Shown here in pieces: positions 27,013 to 35,681 of a DNA stretch of 64,000 nt. A model generated the notes under the pieces. The model did not search any database and had not been told where the DNA came from. It saw only the letters and a list, made by a program, of their open reading frames with translations. How positions within the stretch are numbered: the first letter of the stretch is position 1; each line of letters starts with the position of its first letter. Made by a program: the position numbers and the translations under genes. This stretch comes from Mucilaginibacter sp. KACC 22063 (GTDB lineage Bacteria > Bacteroidota > Bacteroidia > Sphingobacteriales > Sphingobacteriaceae), in NCBI RefSeq assembly GCF_028736115.1, contig NZ_CP117877.1, positions 3,410,001 through 3,474,000 on the forward strand. The letters are read 5' to 3'.

Positions 27013-28476
27013 ATGCATTCTTCACAGCATTTTGAAAGATATAATTTATTAAATGGCGTTTGGGACGAAATGTATGCCAAAAACCATCTGATTCGCGGGC
27101 ATTATCAAAAAGTCATCGATTATTTGAGTCAGGAATCGCCCGAAGATCTGAGCAGAAAAGAAGAATTAGCCAAGAGGCTGTTCATGACCCAAGGCATCAC
27201 ATTTACGGTTTACAACAGCGGCGAGGGCATTGAAAAAATATTTCCGTTTGATATAATCCCGCGCATTATTACAGCCGAAGAATGGGCCTTTATAGAGCGG
27301 GGTATAAAGCAGCGCCTTACTGCGCTTAATCTGTTTCTTAAGGATATTTACCATAACCAGTTCATTATAAAAGATGGCGTGGTACCAATAGACATTGTCT
27401 ATAGTTGCCCCCACTTTTTGCGCGAAATGTACCAGCTAAACGTACCTTATGATGTATATGTACACATTGCCGGCATCGACCTCATACGCGACTATGATGG
27501 TACCTTTTACGTGTTAGAAGATAATCTGCGTACACCATCAGGAGTTAGCTACATGCTGGAAAACCGTGAGATAACCAAACGCTTGTTTCCGGACCTGTTG
27601 CCTAATTGCAACGTGCGCAGTGTAACCGAATATCCATCTATACTTTATAAAAACCTGATGTCGCTTTCGCCGCGGCAAATGAGCAATCCCACCATTGTGC
27701 TGCTTAGTCCGGGCATATACAACTCAGCCTACTTTGAGCATACCACACTCGCCCGCCTGATGGGTGTTGAGCTGGTTGAAGGCCGCGACCTGGTAGTAAA
27801 CAACCATACTGTTTACATGAAAACCACAACCGGTTTGCAGCAGGTTGATGTAATCTATCGCCGTGTAGACGATGACTTTTTAGACCCCCTTGTGTTTAAC
27901 CCTAACAGTGTATTGGGCGTAGCAGGGCTTATGGGGGCTTATCGTAAAGGAAATGTAGCCATAGTAAACGCCATAGGTAATGGTGTAGCCGACGATAAGG
28001 CTACCTATATTTATGTACCAGACATGATTAAGTATTACCTTAATGAGGAGCCCATCCTGAAAAACGTACCAACGCACCGCCTTAGCAATGCCGACGACCG
28101 CGAATATGTGTTTAAGAACATCAATAAAATGGTGATAAAGAAAACCAATGAAAGCGGAGGCTACGGTATGCTGATGGGGCATGCAGCCAGCGATGAAGAG
28201 ATAAATAAATACAAGCAGGAAATACTTAAAGATCCGCGCAGCTTTATTGCGCAGCCCACGATCAGCCTTTCTTCAGCACCGTGCTATATAGGCGGCGAAC
28301 TGCAACCACGGCGGATTGACCTTAGGCCGTATGCCCTTTGTGGCCCCGATGGCATAGAGATTGTACCCGGCGGATTAACGCGCGTAGCCCTCACAGAAGG
28401 CTCGCTGGTGGTTAACAGTTCACAGGGCGGCGGCAGTAAAGACACATGGGTACTAAACCCTACCACTGACCAATGA
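27013..28476 (+). CDS. Circularly permuted type-2 ATP-grasp protein
   Basis: A 487-residue member of the DUF404/DUF407 group. It opens RYNLLNGVWDEMY, then RHS-type motifs including GIDLIRDYDGTFYVLEDNLRTPSGVSYMLENR, NAIGNGVADDK and KKTNESGGYGMLMG, and ends SLVVNSSQGGGSKDTWVL. ATP-grasp enzymes form amide or peptide bonds using ATP. An upstream TTG at 26983 is possible; the ATG at 27013 starts directly before the conserved region. It is the first gene of the Anbu operon, in which this enzyme type, an alpha-E protein and transglutaminases are the regular partners. Confidence 0.92.
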   Translation: MHSSQHFERYNLLNGVWDEMYAKNHLIRGHYQKVIDYLSQESPEDLSRKEELAKRLFMTQGITFTVYNSGEGIEKIFPFDIIPRIITAEEWAFIERGIKQRLTALNLFLKDIYHNQFIIKDGVVPIDIVYSCPHFLREMYQLNVPYDVYVHIAGIDLIRDYDGTFYVLEDNLRTPSGVSYMLENREITKRLFPDLLPNCNVRSVTEYPSILYKNLMSLSPRQMSNPTIVLLSPGIYNSAYFEHTTLARLMGVELVEGRDLVVNNHTVYMKTTTGLQQVDVIYRRVDDDFLDPLVFNPNSVLGVAGLMGAYRKGNVAIVNAIGNGVADDKATYIYVPDMIKYYLNEEPILKNVPTHRLSNADDREYVFKNINKMVIKKTNESGGYGMLMGHAASDEEINKYKQEILKDPRSFIAQPTISLSSAPCYIGGELQPRRIDLRPYALCGPDGIEIVPGGLTRVALTEGSLVVNSSQGGGSKDTWVLNPTTDQ

Positions 28477-28563
28477 GTGCAGGATGATTAAAAATTTAAA
28501 AATGGCAGTTGAGACATCAAAATACATTATTCAAAAGTTCCTTCGGGGGGTTAGGAGGCACCT

Positions 28564-29499
28564 ATGTTAAGCAGGGTAGCAGCAAGTTTTTACTGGTTAA
28601 GCAGATACATAGAGCGCAGCGACGGTATCCTGAGGATGCTCAAGATAAACTATGCCTCGTCTCAGGATTCAGTGCAGGGGTTTAGCTGGGAGCCGGTGAT
28701 ACGCATTTTTTCGGGTCCGGACCAGGAATTGATTAACAGACTTAAGAATGACAGCCGTGCAGTTTTGAAGTACCTGGTAATTGATAAAGAAAACGCCAAT
28801 TCGATATTAAATATAATTACACTTGCCCGCGAAAATGCGCGCAGTGTACAGGAGCATATTCCTAAGGACCTTTGGCAATGCCTTAACGAGTATTACCACA
28901 CCGTGAAAGAACCACGTATTGCAGCCGGCTTAAAAAAAGACGATCCCATAAGCATTCTGGATGTATTGATAAAACAGGTAATGCTTTATTATGGCACAGC
29001 AGAGATAACAATGGAACGGGGACAAACCCGGAGTTTCATGAATATAGGCAAGTATCTTGAGCGGGCCATACAATCTATCGATATATTAGATGTAAAATAT
29101 GGCTCGATAAACGATAATCCCAACCTGCTGACGGATATTACTTACTGGAAACATCTTTTGCAATCCATCGGCGGGTACGAGCTTTACCAAAAAACTTACC
29201 GAAACGGCCTGGAAGCCGAAAATGTGATTGAACAGGTGGTGTTAAATAACGATTTCCCGCGCTCGGTTATCTACTCTATAAACAATATTCAGCGGTATTT
29301 TGACAGGTTGAAGAATAACAGTAACGTGAACGATTACCGAGAGATATCTTTCCATATAGGCAAGCTGCAAAGCAACATCAAGTACAGTTCGGTAAAAAGC
29401 ATTGGCCAGGTTGGGCTGCATCAATTTTTAACACATACAAAAGATGACCTTTACAAAATAGGCAGTTCACTGAACGAGTACTATTTTGCAAATTCATAA
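28564..29499 (+). CDS. Alpha-E domain protein (DUF403)
   Basis: A 311-residue all-helical protein starting MLSRVAASFYWLSRYIERSDG, the signature of the alpha-E family. The internal motif MTMERGQTRSFMNIGKYLERA-like block (around residue 150) is also typical. It is the standard partner of the permuted ATP-grasp protein. Unusually for this phylum, a clear AGGAGG Shine-Dalgarno sits 6 bases before the ATG. Confidence 0.93.
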   Translation: MLSRVAASFYWLSRYIERSDGILRMLKINYASSQDSVQGFSWEPVIRIFSGPDQELINRLKNDSRAVLKYLVIDKENANSILNIITLARENARSVQEHIPKDLWQCLNEYYHTVKEPRIAAGLKKDDPISILDVLIKQVMLYYGTAEITMERGQTRSFMNIGKYLERAIQSIDILDVKYGSINDNPNLLTDITYWKHLLQSIGGYELYQKTYRNGLEAENVIEQVVLNNDFPRSVIYSINNIQRYFDRLKNNSNVNDYREISFHIGKLQSNIKYSSVKSIGQVGLHQFLTHTKDDLYKIGSSLNEYYFANS

Positions 29500-29564
29500 T
29501 ATAAGAAGCATTGGAGGTTAAATTTCAAGTTATCGCATCTTTAAATTTTTTCTAATTAAATATC

Positions 29565-30542
29565 ATGCCCGAATTTAAGATACAGCATATTACCCGTTAT
29601 ACCTATAACAATAATGTGCGCGACAGTGCCAATAAGATCATTTTATATCCCATATCCGACAAGTACCAGGAAGTTCTGAAGCATGATCTGCGGATTACCG
29701 GCAACCCGCAGATAGATACTTATATAGATTATTATGGTAACGAGGTGGGCAGCTTTACCTATATCGAGCCTCATAATATTTTAGTAATCAATTCACAGCT
29801 ATCTGTGGTTACATACCCACGCCCGCTACCTATTGACAATATGTTTGCAACGGAACAGTGGAATGAACTATATAATTTGAAATACATTGTTCCTTATATC
29901 GATTTTTTAAAACAGGAGTATTTTGAGGGGCTGAGCGAGCTTACAGAAATTGTAAATGCTGAAAAGCAGACTGACGATACACCTTACCGTGCAGCGCTTA
30001 AGTTTACAAAATATGTTTACAAAAATTTCGAATACATAAAGGGGGTAACAACTGTAGAAACTACCCTTGACGAGATCTGGAAAATAAAAGCTGGTGTTTG
30101 CCAGGATTTTGCCCACCTGCTGATGGTGATGCTTCGATCGGCAGGTATACCCGCAAGGTATGTTAGCGGCTATATATGCCCCAATAAAAATGGCATGCGA
30201 GGCGAAGGTGCTACCCACGCCTGGGCCGAGGCCTATTTACCTGGCTATGGCTGGCTTGGTATAGACCCAACCAATAATTGCATAGCTAATGAGAACCATG
30301 TAAGGCTGGCAGTGGGCCGCAACTTTTCTGACTGCTCCCCGGTTAAGGGCGTATACAAAGGCTCGGCGCAGCACAGGCTCGAGGTATCTGTATCCGTTGG
30401 GCACGAAGACAGCCATTTACCAGAAGAAAAAGATATATTTACAGCTTCATCGGTACCTCATAAACCTGCAGGCACTGCATTGCGCAACAGCTACGAAAGG
30501 TATATGGAAATGATACAGCAACAACAACAGCAGCAGCAATAA
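29565..30542 (+). CDS. Transglutaminase-like protein with N-terminal beta domain
   Basis: 325 residues. A Bact_transglu_N beta domain (FKIQHITRYTYNNNVRDSANKIILYP) precedes a transglutaminase/protease-fold core with Cys in KAGVCQDFAHLLMVMLRSAGIPARYVSGY, His in THAWAEAYLPGYGWLGIDPTN, and the following Asp. Such proteins act as cysteine peptidases or amide-forming enzymes. It carries an eight-glutamine tail encoded by a CAR repeat. It is the third gene of the Anbu operon. Confidence 0.93.
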   Translation: MPEFKIQHITRYTYNNNVRDSANKIILYPISDKYQEVLKHDLRITGNPQIDTYIDYYGNEVGSFTYIEPHNILVINSQLSVVTYPRPLPIDNMFATEQWNELYNLKYIVPYIDFLKQEYFEGLSELTEIVNAEKQTDDTPYRAALKFTKYVYKNFEYIKGVTTVETTLDEIWKIKAGVCQDFAHLLMVMLRSAGIPARYVSGYICPNKNGMRGEGATHAWAEAYLPGYGWLGIDPTNNCIANENHVRLAVGRNFSDCSPVKGVYKGSAQHRLEVSVSVGHEDSHLPEEKDIFTASSVPHKPAGTALRNSYERYMEMIQQQQQQQQ

Positions 30543-30570
30543 TAAGGTACTGTACTTACACATCTTTAAA

Positions 30571-31308
30571 ATGACCTATTGCTTAGGAATAAAAGTTAAA
30601 ACGGGCCTCATAGCACTGGCAGATACGCGCATTACATCAGGCACCGAAACTACCAGTAAAAAGAAGATAACCACCATGCAAAAAGATGGCGGCACGCTTT
30701 TTATCATGACCAGCGGATTGCGGTCTGTACGAGACAAGGCTGTGGTTTACTTCAATGAGTTAATAAAAACAGAAAATTTCACTCATCTTTACGAAGCAGT
30801 AAATGCATTTGGGCAGCAGGTAAGGCGGGTAGCCGAAGAAGACAAGGACTACCTTGAAAAATCGGGTTTTAAGTTTGATCTGAATACGATAATCGGGGGG
30901 CAGCTAAAGGGTGATGATGAGCATAAACTTTTCTTGCTTTATCCCGAAGGTAACTGGGTAGAATTTGGCCAGGGCGTGCCATTTGTTATCATTGGTAATT
31001 CGGGGCAGGGCAAAGCGATACTTAACCGCATACTGGATGAAGATTCTGATATGCGGCTGGCGCTTAAAAGCGCATTTTTATCATTTGACTCTACCAGGGT
31101 AAGCAGCAACAATGTGGACTTTCCGATAGATGTGGTGCTTTATGAGAAAGACGCTTTTGAATTAGGCGAACAACGCTATACACAGCAGGATATGGCCCAT
31201 ATATCAGCACAATGGGCCGAAGAATTAAAGCTGGCATTGCAGCATATACCAGAGGAATGGATGAATACGGCATTTGAAAACTTACCTAAAGCAAAACATG
31301 AAGTTTAA
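30571..31308 (+). CDS. Anbu, proteasome-type Ntn-hydrolase
   Basis: A 245-residue ancestral beta-subunit-type protease. The start MTYCLGIKVKTGLIALADTRI leaves Thr2 as the N-terminal nucleophile after Met removal, with Asp18 and a lysine at 30-32 completing the proteasomal triad. There is no propeptide, as expected for Anbu. The IIGNSGQGKAILNRIL and SNNVDFPIDVVLY blocks are typical. Anbu subunits form a helical lock-washer complex; its substrates are unknown. Its partner genes lie on both sides and the 3' end overlaps the next gene. Confidence 0.94.
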   Translation: MTYCLGIKVKTGLIALADTRITSGTETTSKKKITTMQKDGGTLFIMTSGLRSVRDKAVVYFNELIKTENFTHLYEAVNAFGQQVRRVAEEDKDYLEKSGFKFDLNTIIGGQLKGDDEHKLFLLYPEGNWVEFGQGVPFVIIGNSGQGKAILNRILDEDSDMRLALKSAFLSFDSTRVSSNNVDFPIDVVLYEKDAFELGEQRYTQQDMAHISAQWAEELKLALQHIPEEWMNTAFENLPKAKHEV

Positions 31309-32146
31309 AGTTTCGGCAGAGTTAGGTTATGACGTAAAGTCGGCAAGCACTTTGATTTTAAACATCCATGCTTTAAAAAACGGGCATCAAACCATTTTAG
31401 ATGAAAAGCTGATTATTGATCCATATATACAAGCGGAGGAGTTTGTAGCACTAAACGGCGATAACCGCTTTGTAAGGGTAGATATCCCAAACCCAGGCCC
31501 TGTTAACATCAAATATGAAGCTACCGTAGATAATTGTTACCAGCTACGAAACTTTAAAAAATACGACGAGTTAGCCGTAAATCAGTTTGATCCGCAGGTT
31601 TTAACTTATCTTAACCCAAGCCGTTACTGCCAGTCGGATAAGTTATATCGCTTAGCCAAAAATACCTTTGGTTATATCGAAAGCAATTACGATAAGGTAG
31701 TTGCGATCACCAACTGGGTACATACCAATGTTGAGTATCTTGGTGGCTTCACCAATTCAGAAACGTCTGCTTACGATACAGTTACGCAGCAGGCCGGTGT
31801 TTGCCGTGATTTTGCTCATTTGGGCATAGCACTTTGCCGCGCGCTTACTATTCCTGCACGTTACTTTACCGGGTATGCCTATAAGCTTGTACCACAGGAT
31901 TTTCATGCCTGTTTTGAGGCCTATGTGGGTGGCCAATGGGTATTGTTTGATGCGACGAAGCTGGCACCTTTAAACGGGCTTGTAAAGATTGCCAGTGCCC
32001 GCGACGCTGCAGACGCTGCCATTGCCAGCATATTCGGCGATGTATTTTGCAGCTACATAAAAGTAAACTGCGAGTTACTGGATCAGGAGCCATTTACCCC
32101 CATTTACTACCCCAAATCAGTTTATGATGGCATTAGCTATTTGTAA
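31298..32146 (+). CDS. Second transglutaminase-like protein of the Anbu operon
   Basis: 282 residues starting MKFKVSAELGYDVKSASTLIL, an N-terminal beta domain. The transglutaminase core has Cys in QQAGVCRDFAHLGIALCRALTIPARYFTGY and a His/Asp pair in DFHACFEAYVGGQWVLFDATK. The ATG at 31298 overlaps the anbu stop by 11 bp; an in-frame ATG at 31274 would extend into anbu by eight residues. It lacks the polyglutamine tail of its paralogue. It is the last gene of the operon. Confidence 0.92.
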   Translation: MKFKVSAELGYDVKSASTLILNIHALKNGHQTILDEKLIIDPYIQAEEFVALNGDNRFVRVDIPNPGPVNIKYEATVDNCYQLRNFKKYDELAVNQFDPQVLTYLNPSRYCQSDKLYRLAKNTFGYIESNYDKVVAITNWVHTNVEYLGGFTNSETSAYDTVTQQAGVCRDFAHLGIALCRALTIPARYFTGYAYKLVPQDFHACFEAYVGGQWVLFDATKLAPLNGLVKIASARDAADAAIASIFGDVFCSYIKVNCELLDQEPFTPIYYPKSVYDGISYL

Positions 32147-32242
32147 CCTGATATTCATATAAATAGTAAAAGGCTGTGTCCCTTCAAATGCCTCAGAAGT
32201 GGCAATTAAACGTCTTTAATGATAATTACTTTTGCTGAATGC

Positions 32243-33310
32243 TTAAGGCTTTTGAAAAGAAGCAATGATCTCCTTAAAGCGAACCTCCTGTGATAAATAA
32301 AGTTCAAGTAGGCGTAGCTGATTTTTTGCCCTCCGCAAATTGTGTCCCGGATATTTAATAGTGTAATATATATCACCGTTAAGGTAATCAGTTAAAAACC
32401 TGACGGCTTGCATGTAAATCATAAATTTACCTGAAAAGGTGAACAACTCTTTTTCAGCTTTGGTTAAGATGCTGCCCATTTGTTCATAATAACCTCTATA
32501 AATAGCAATAAAAAAGTTTTCTCTGATTTTAATTTTATCAAGGTCTTGTTCTTCTTCATTTGCTTCGGCAAGGTAAGTGCGCATCATATCTCCTACATCA
32601 CTGATATAATATCCCGGCATTACGGTATCGAGGTCAATTACACATAGCCCCTTATCGTCATTATCAAACAACACATTATTGATCTTGGTATCATGATGCA
32701 CAACACGCAGCGGGATATCTAGATTTTTTACAATACTACTATAAGTAGCCTCAATACCAGCAAGTTGCTTTATCTGCTCAATTTCAACTTTTGCCTGTTT
32801 AATTCGTTCATCAGTTGCCTTAGCTAAGGCTAAGTTGAAAGCTTTTAGTCTTGCAGAAAGATCATGAAAACCTGGTAAGGTATATTTCAGCTTTGAAACC
32901 TCAAAATCTCTTAACAAATAGGTAAATCTTGAAAACTGGCGTGCGGCTTCATATGCCTGTTCGCTTTTTGTAAGAAAGTCAACCGTGTGCGAATTTTTAA
33001 CGAAATTAAACAACCTGTAAAAGCTACCATTTAGCTTAACTAAACCATCACCATTTTGAGCGGCTATAGGGGCTGTAAAAAGATATTCAGGAGCGCGGTC
33101 TTTCAAATGCTGGTCCAGAAGGTTTAAATTATTGGCAATCAGTTCTGGGTGTTTAAATACATCTGTATTAACTTTTTGCAGTATATAATCTTCTGAACCT
33201 GTTACCTTCCAGGTATGGTTGATTAACCCTGATCCAAAAGGCTTAATCTCAAAATAATGTGGGTTCAGGCCGTATGCCTGTAATACCGCCGCCAATGTTA
33301 GCTGATCCAT
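32243..33310 (-). CDS. Sugar 1-kinase of the aminoglycoside-phosphotransferase fold (NahK-like)
   Basis: A 355-residue APH-fold kinase. The catalytic loop VVHHDTKINNVLFD (Asp207) and the metal-binding IDLDTVMPGYYISDVGDMMR (about 225-244) match N-acetylhexosamine 1-kinases, which phosphorylate GlcNAc/GalNAc at C1. It has no signal peptide. A regulator operator (33348-33365) sits 38 bp upstream, and the neighbouring mutarotase and GH109 genes suggest that GalNAc is the substrate. That is inference; the fold alone would also allow homoserine- or choline-type kinases. Confidence 0.85.
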   Translation of the reverse strand: MDQLTLAAVLQAYGLNPHYFEIKPFGSGLINHTWKVTGSEDYILQKVNTDVFKHPELIANNLNLLDQHLKDRAPEYLFTAPIAAQNGDGLVKLNGSFYRLFNFVKNSHTVDFLTKSEQAYEAARQFSRFTYLLRDFEVSKLKYTLPGFHDLSARLKAFNLALAKATDERIKQAKVEIEQIKQLAGIEATYSSIVKNLDIPLRVVHHDTKINNVLFDNDDKGLCVIDLDTVMPGYYISDVGDMMRTYLAEANEEEQDLDKIKIRENFFIAIYRGYYEQMGSILTKAEKELFTFSGKFMIYMQAVRFLTDYLNGDIYYTIKYPGHNLRRAKNQLRLLELYLSQEVRFKEIIASFQKP

Positions 33311-33347
33311 TTAATTCAAACATACCCATTAGTGCACTTAAAGCATT

Positions 33348-33365
33348 GCGCAAACGTTTGTTTTA
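33348..33365 (+). promoter_or_regulatory. LacI-type operator upstream of the sugar kinase
   Basis: GCGCAAACGTTTGTTTTA contains the palindrome CAAACGTTTG with the central CG of LacI-family sites. The same 18 bp recurs in opposite orientation at 34468-34485 with one mismatch. It lies 38 bp before the kinase start. Confidence 0.75.
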
Positions 33366-33376
33366 TTTTTAGCGCT

Positions 33377-34411
33377 TTAAGATTTTAACCTGCTACTTTC
33401 TACTAACTGCGATTCAATTATGATCTTATAATAAGCCATTTGCTCTGGCATGCCTCTTTGCTTATGGCTTAAAAGATCTAATAAAATGTCAGCAGCCTTT
33501 TGGCCTTGCAGGTACGGAAACTGTTCTACGGAGGCCGAGGGCACCTGCTCCATAAAATGGATAATGGGCAAATTAGCATAGCTTACCAACTCCATATCCT
33601 TGTTAATAATTAAGCCTGATTCTTTAGCGTACCTAATAGCAAATAAGGCTACGTAGTCGTTAAAAGTAACTATGGCTGTTGGTTTACGTTTGTTGGTTAA
33701 TAACTGATCCATTGCGGCACGGGTTCCTGCTTCGGTAAGGTCACATGAAACAATCAATGTCGGATCATATTTTAACCTGTTTTTTGTCATGGCCTTTATG
33801 TAGCCGCCTTTTCTTTCGCTGCTGGCAAAAACTGTAGCAGGACCGTTAATTAAACCAATGGTACGATGACCTTTCTTTAAAAGGTAACTAACGGCTTCAA
33901 CAGTACCTGTCTCCATATTACAGGCCACATAATGAATGTTGGGGATTGTAGGAATACGATCAAAAAACACAATAGGTATGTTGTATTGCTTCAACTTCTC
34001 AAAGTGTGAATAAGATGAAGTATTCTTCCCTACCGAGACTAATAGACCATCTACCCTATGGTTCTTCATTTTTTCAACCAGCTGCTTTTCCATCTGTTCA
34101 TCGTCATGCGATTGGGCGAGTAATACCGTATAGTTACGCTTGTAAGCAGTATCTTCTATAGCGCTTACGGCTGATGAAAAAAATGCCTCAGATAGTTCGG
34201 GCACAATTACACCTAATGTTTGGGTACTGCCCTTCTGTAAAAATATAGCTGTTTGGTTAGGCTCATAGTTTAATTCCCTTGCAAGTGCCTTTACCTTTTC
34301 GCGTGTACTGATACCGATGCTCGGATGATCATGCAGTGCACGGGACACCGTTGAAACGGAAACTTTTAGTAAGTGCGCAATTTCTTTTATAGTAGCAGGT
34401 TTCGATCTCAT
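33377..34411 (-). CDS. LacI-family transcriptional regulator
   Basis: 344 residues. The N-terminal helix-turn-helix and hinge (ATIKEIAHLLKVSVSTVSRALHD, then LARELNYEPNQTA) are followed by a periplasmic-binding-protein-like sensor domain (TLGVIVPELSEAFFSSAVSAIEDTA, then DGLLVSVGKNT). It is flanked by two matching CAAACGTTTG operators, one upstream of itself and the mutarotase and one upstream of the sugar kinase. It is therefore the local repressor or activator of this sugar locus. Confidence 0.96.
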   Translation of the reverse strand: MRSKPATIKEIAHLLKVSVSTVSRALHDHPSIGISTREKVKALARELNYEPNQTAIFLQKGSTQTLGVIVPELSEAFFSSAVSAIEDTAYKRNYTVLLAQSHDDEQMEKQLVEKMKNHRVDGLLVSVGKNTSSYSHFEKLKQYNIPIVFFDRIPTIPNIHYVACNMETGTVEAVSYLLKKGHRTIGLINGPATVFASSERKGGYIKAMTKNRLKYDPTLIVSCDLTEAGTRAAMDQLLTNKRKPTAIVTFNDYVALFAIRYAKESGLIINKDMELVSYANLPIIHFMEQVPSASVEQFPYLQGQKAADILLDLLSHKQRGMPEQMAYYKIIIESQLVESSRLKS

Positions 34412-34467
34412 GCTTGATTAAAAAAGCTTATTATCAAATCTGCATAAAAGGTAATACTTAAACTAAG

Positions 34468-34485
34468 TAAATCAAACGTTTGCGC
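34468..34485 (-). promoter_or_regulatory. LacI-type operator between lacI-like and mutarotase genes
   Basis: On the minus strand this reads GCGCAAACGTTTGATTTA, 17 of 18 bases identical to the site at 33348-33365. It sits 57 bp before the regulator start and 97 bp before the mutarotase, able to control both divergent transcripts. Confidence 0.75.
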
Positions 34486-34581
34486 TGATGTTTAAAATGC
34501 ATTTCGCCTAAATCATCAATAACTTCATAAATCCAGCCGATAAGTTAACTGGACATGGATTGACTAAACAATAAGATGTAA

Positions 34582-35643
34582 ATGCTTCTGCAAGATAACT
34601 TAACAGATAATTGGGGGATTTATCAGAGCCAGCGCGTATTTCAGTATCATTTACATAATGTTAATGGAACTACTGTAAGCATTACAAACTTTGGCGCCTC
34701 GATAACCAGAATAATGGTTGCAGATGCTAATGGAAAAACTGATGATATCGTTTTGGGATACGATAGCCTTGAAGATTACGCAAACGATCAACATTACATG
34801 GGTAGCCTTGTTGGGCGTTACGCCAACCGGATAGCAGGAGGAATAGTTTCTATTGATGGCCATGCTTATCAGCTAAGTACCAAACCTGAAGGCTATCATC
34901 ACCATGGTGGAAATTCAGGATTTAATAAAAAGGTATGGAACACCCTCAGCTGTACTTCCAATTCTGTGACCATGCGATATCGAAGTGCTGATGGAGAAGA
35001 AGGCTTTCCAGGCAATTTAAATGTCGAGGTAAGCTTTTTGTTAACAACTGAGAACCATCTCATCATTAACTTATTTGCCGATACAGACCAGCCTACTATT
35101 ATAAACCTTACGCATCATCCTTATTTTAATCTTGCAGGGCATACTGCCGGTAACATATCATCACACCGATTACAGGTTAATTCAGATAAATATCTACCGG
35201 TGAATGAAATGCATGTCCCCACAGGTGAAATAGTCTCAGTAAAAAACACTCCGTTTGATTTCAGGAATGAAAAAACCATCGGTGAACACATCAATGATAC
35301 TTTATTAGCACCGGGAAAGGGTTATGATAACACATTGGTAATTGAAGAACAATTAACTACAGGCCTTAAAATAGCAGCAAAAGTAAAAGAACCTGTTAGT
35401 GGGAGAATGTTAACAGTTTATACCACTGAACCAAGCGTTCATTTTTATACCGGGAATTTCCTGAATAATGTAAAAGGAAAGGCAGGTGCAATTTATAGTA
35501 GGCAAGGCGGGTTTTGCCTTGAAACGCAGCATTATCCCGATTCACCGAATCACCCCCATTTCCCTACTACTATTTTATGGCCCGGTAAAGGCTATACCAG
35601 TACAACAATATATAGTTTTGAAACAGCTACCGCCGGTAATTAA
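34582..35643 (+). CDS. Aldose 1-epimerase (mutarotase)
   Basis: A 353-residue galactose-mutarotase-fold enzyme that interconverts alpha and beta anomers of free sugars. The substrate-binding YANRIAGG, the catalytic His in NLTHHPYFNL, and the general-base Glu near RQGGFCLETQHYPDSPNH are present. It would feed the anomer-specific sugar kinase of the locus. It is divergent from the LacI gene and 38 bp upstream of the GH109 gene, so it is probably in one operon with it. Confidence 0.94.
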   Translation: MLLQDNLTDNWGIYQSQRVFQYHLHNVNGTTVSITNFGASITRIMVADANGKTDDIVLGYDSLEDYANDQHYMGSLVGRYANRIAGGIVSIDGHAYQLSTKPEGYHHHGGNSGFNKKVWNTLSCTSNSVTMRYRSADGEEGFPGNLNVEVSFLLTTENHLIINLFADTDQPTIINLTHHPYFNLAGHTAGNISSHRLQVNSDKYLPVNEMHVPTGEIVSVKNTPFDFRNEKTIGEHINDTLLAPGKGYDNTLVIEEQLTTGLKIAAKVKEPVSGRMLTVYTTEPSVHFYTGNFLNNVKGKAGAIYSRQGGFCLETQHYPDSPNHPHFPTTILWPGKGYTSTTIYSFETATAGN

Positions 35644-35681
35644 CTGCGGTTTAATTAACTAACTTTAAACAGATACTTATA

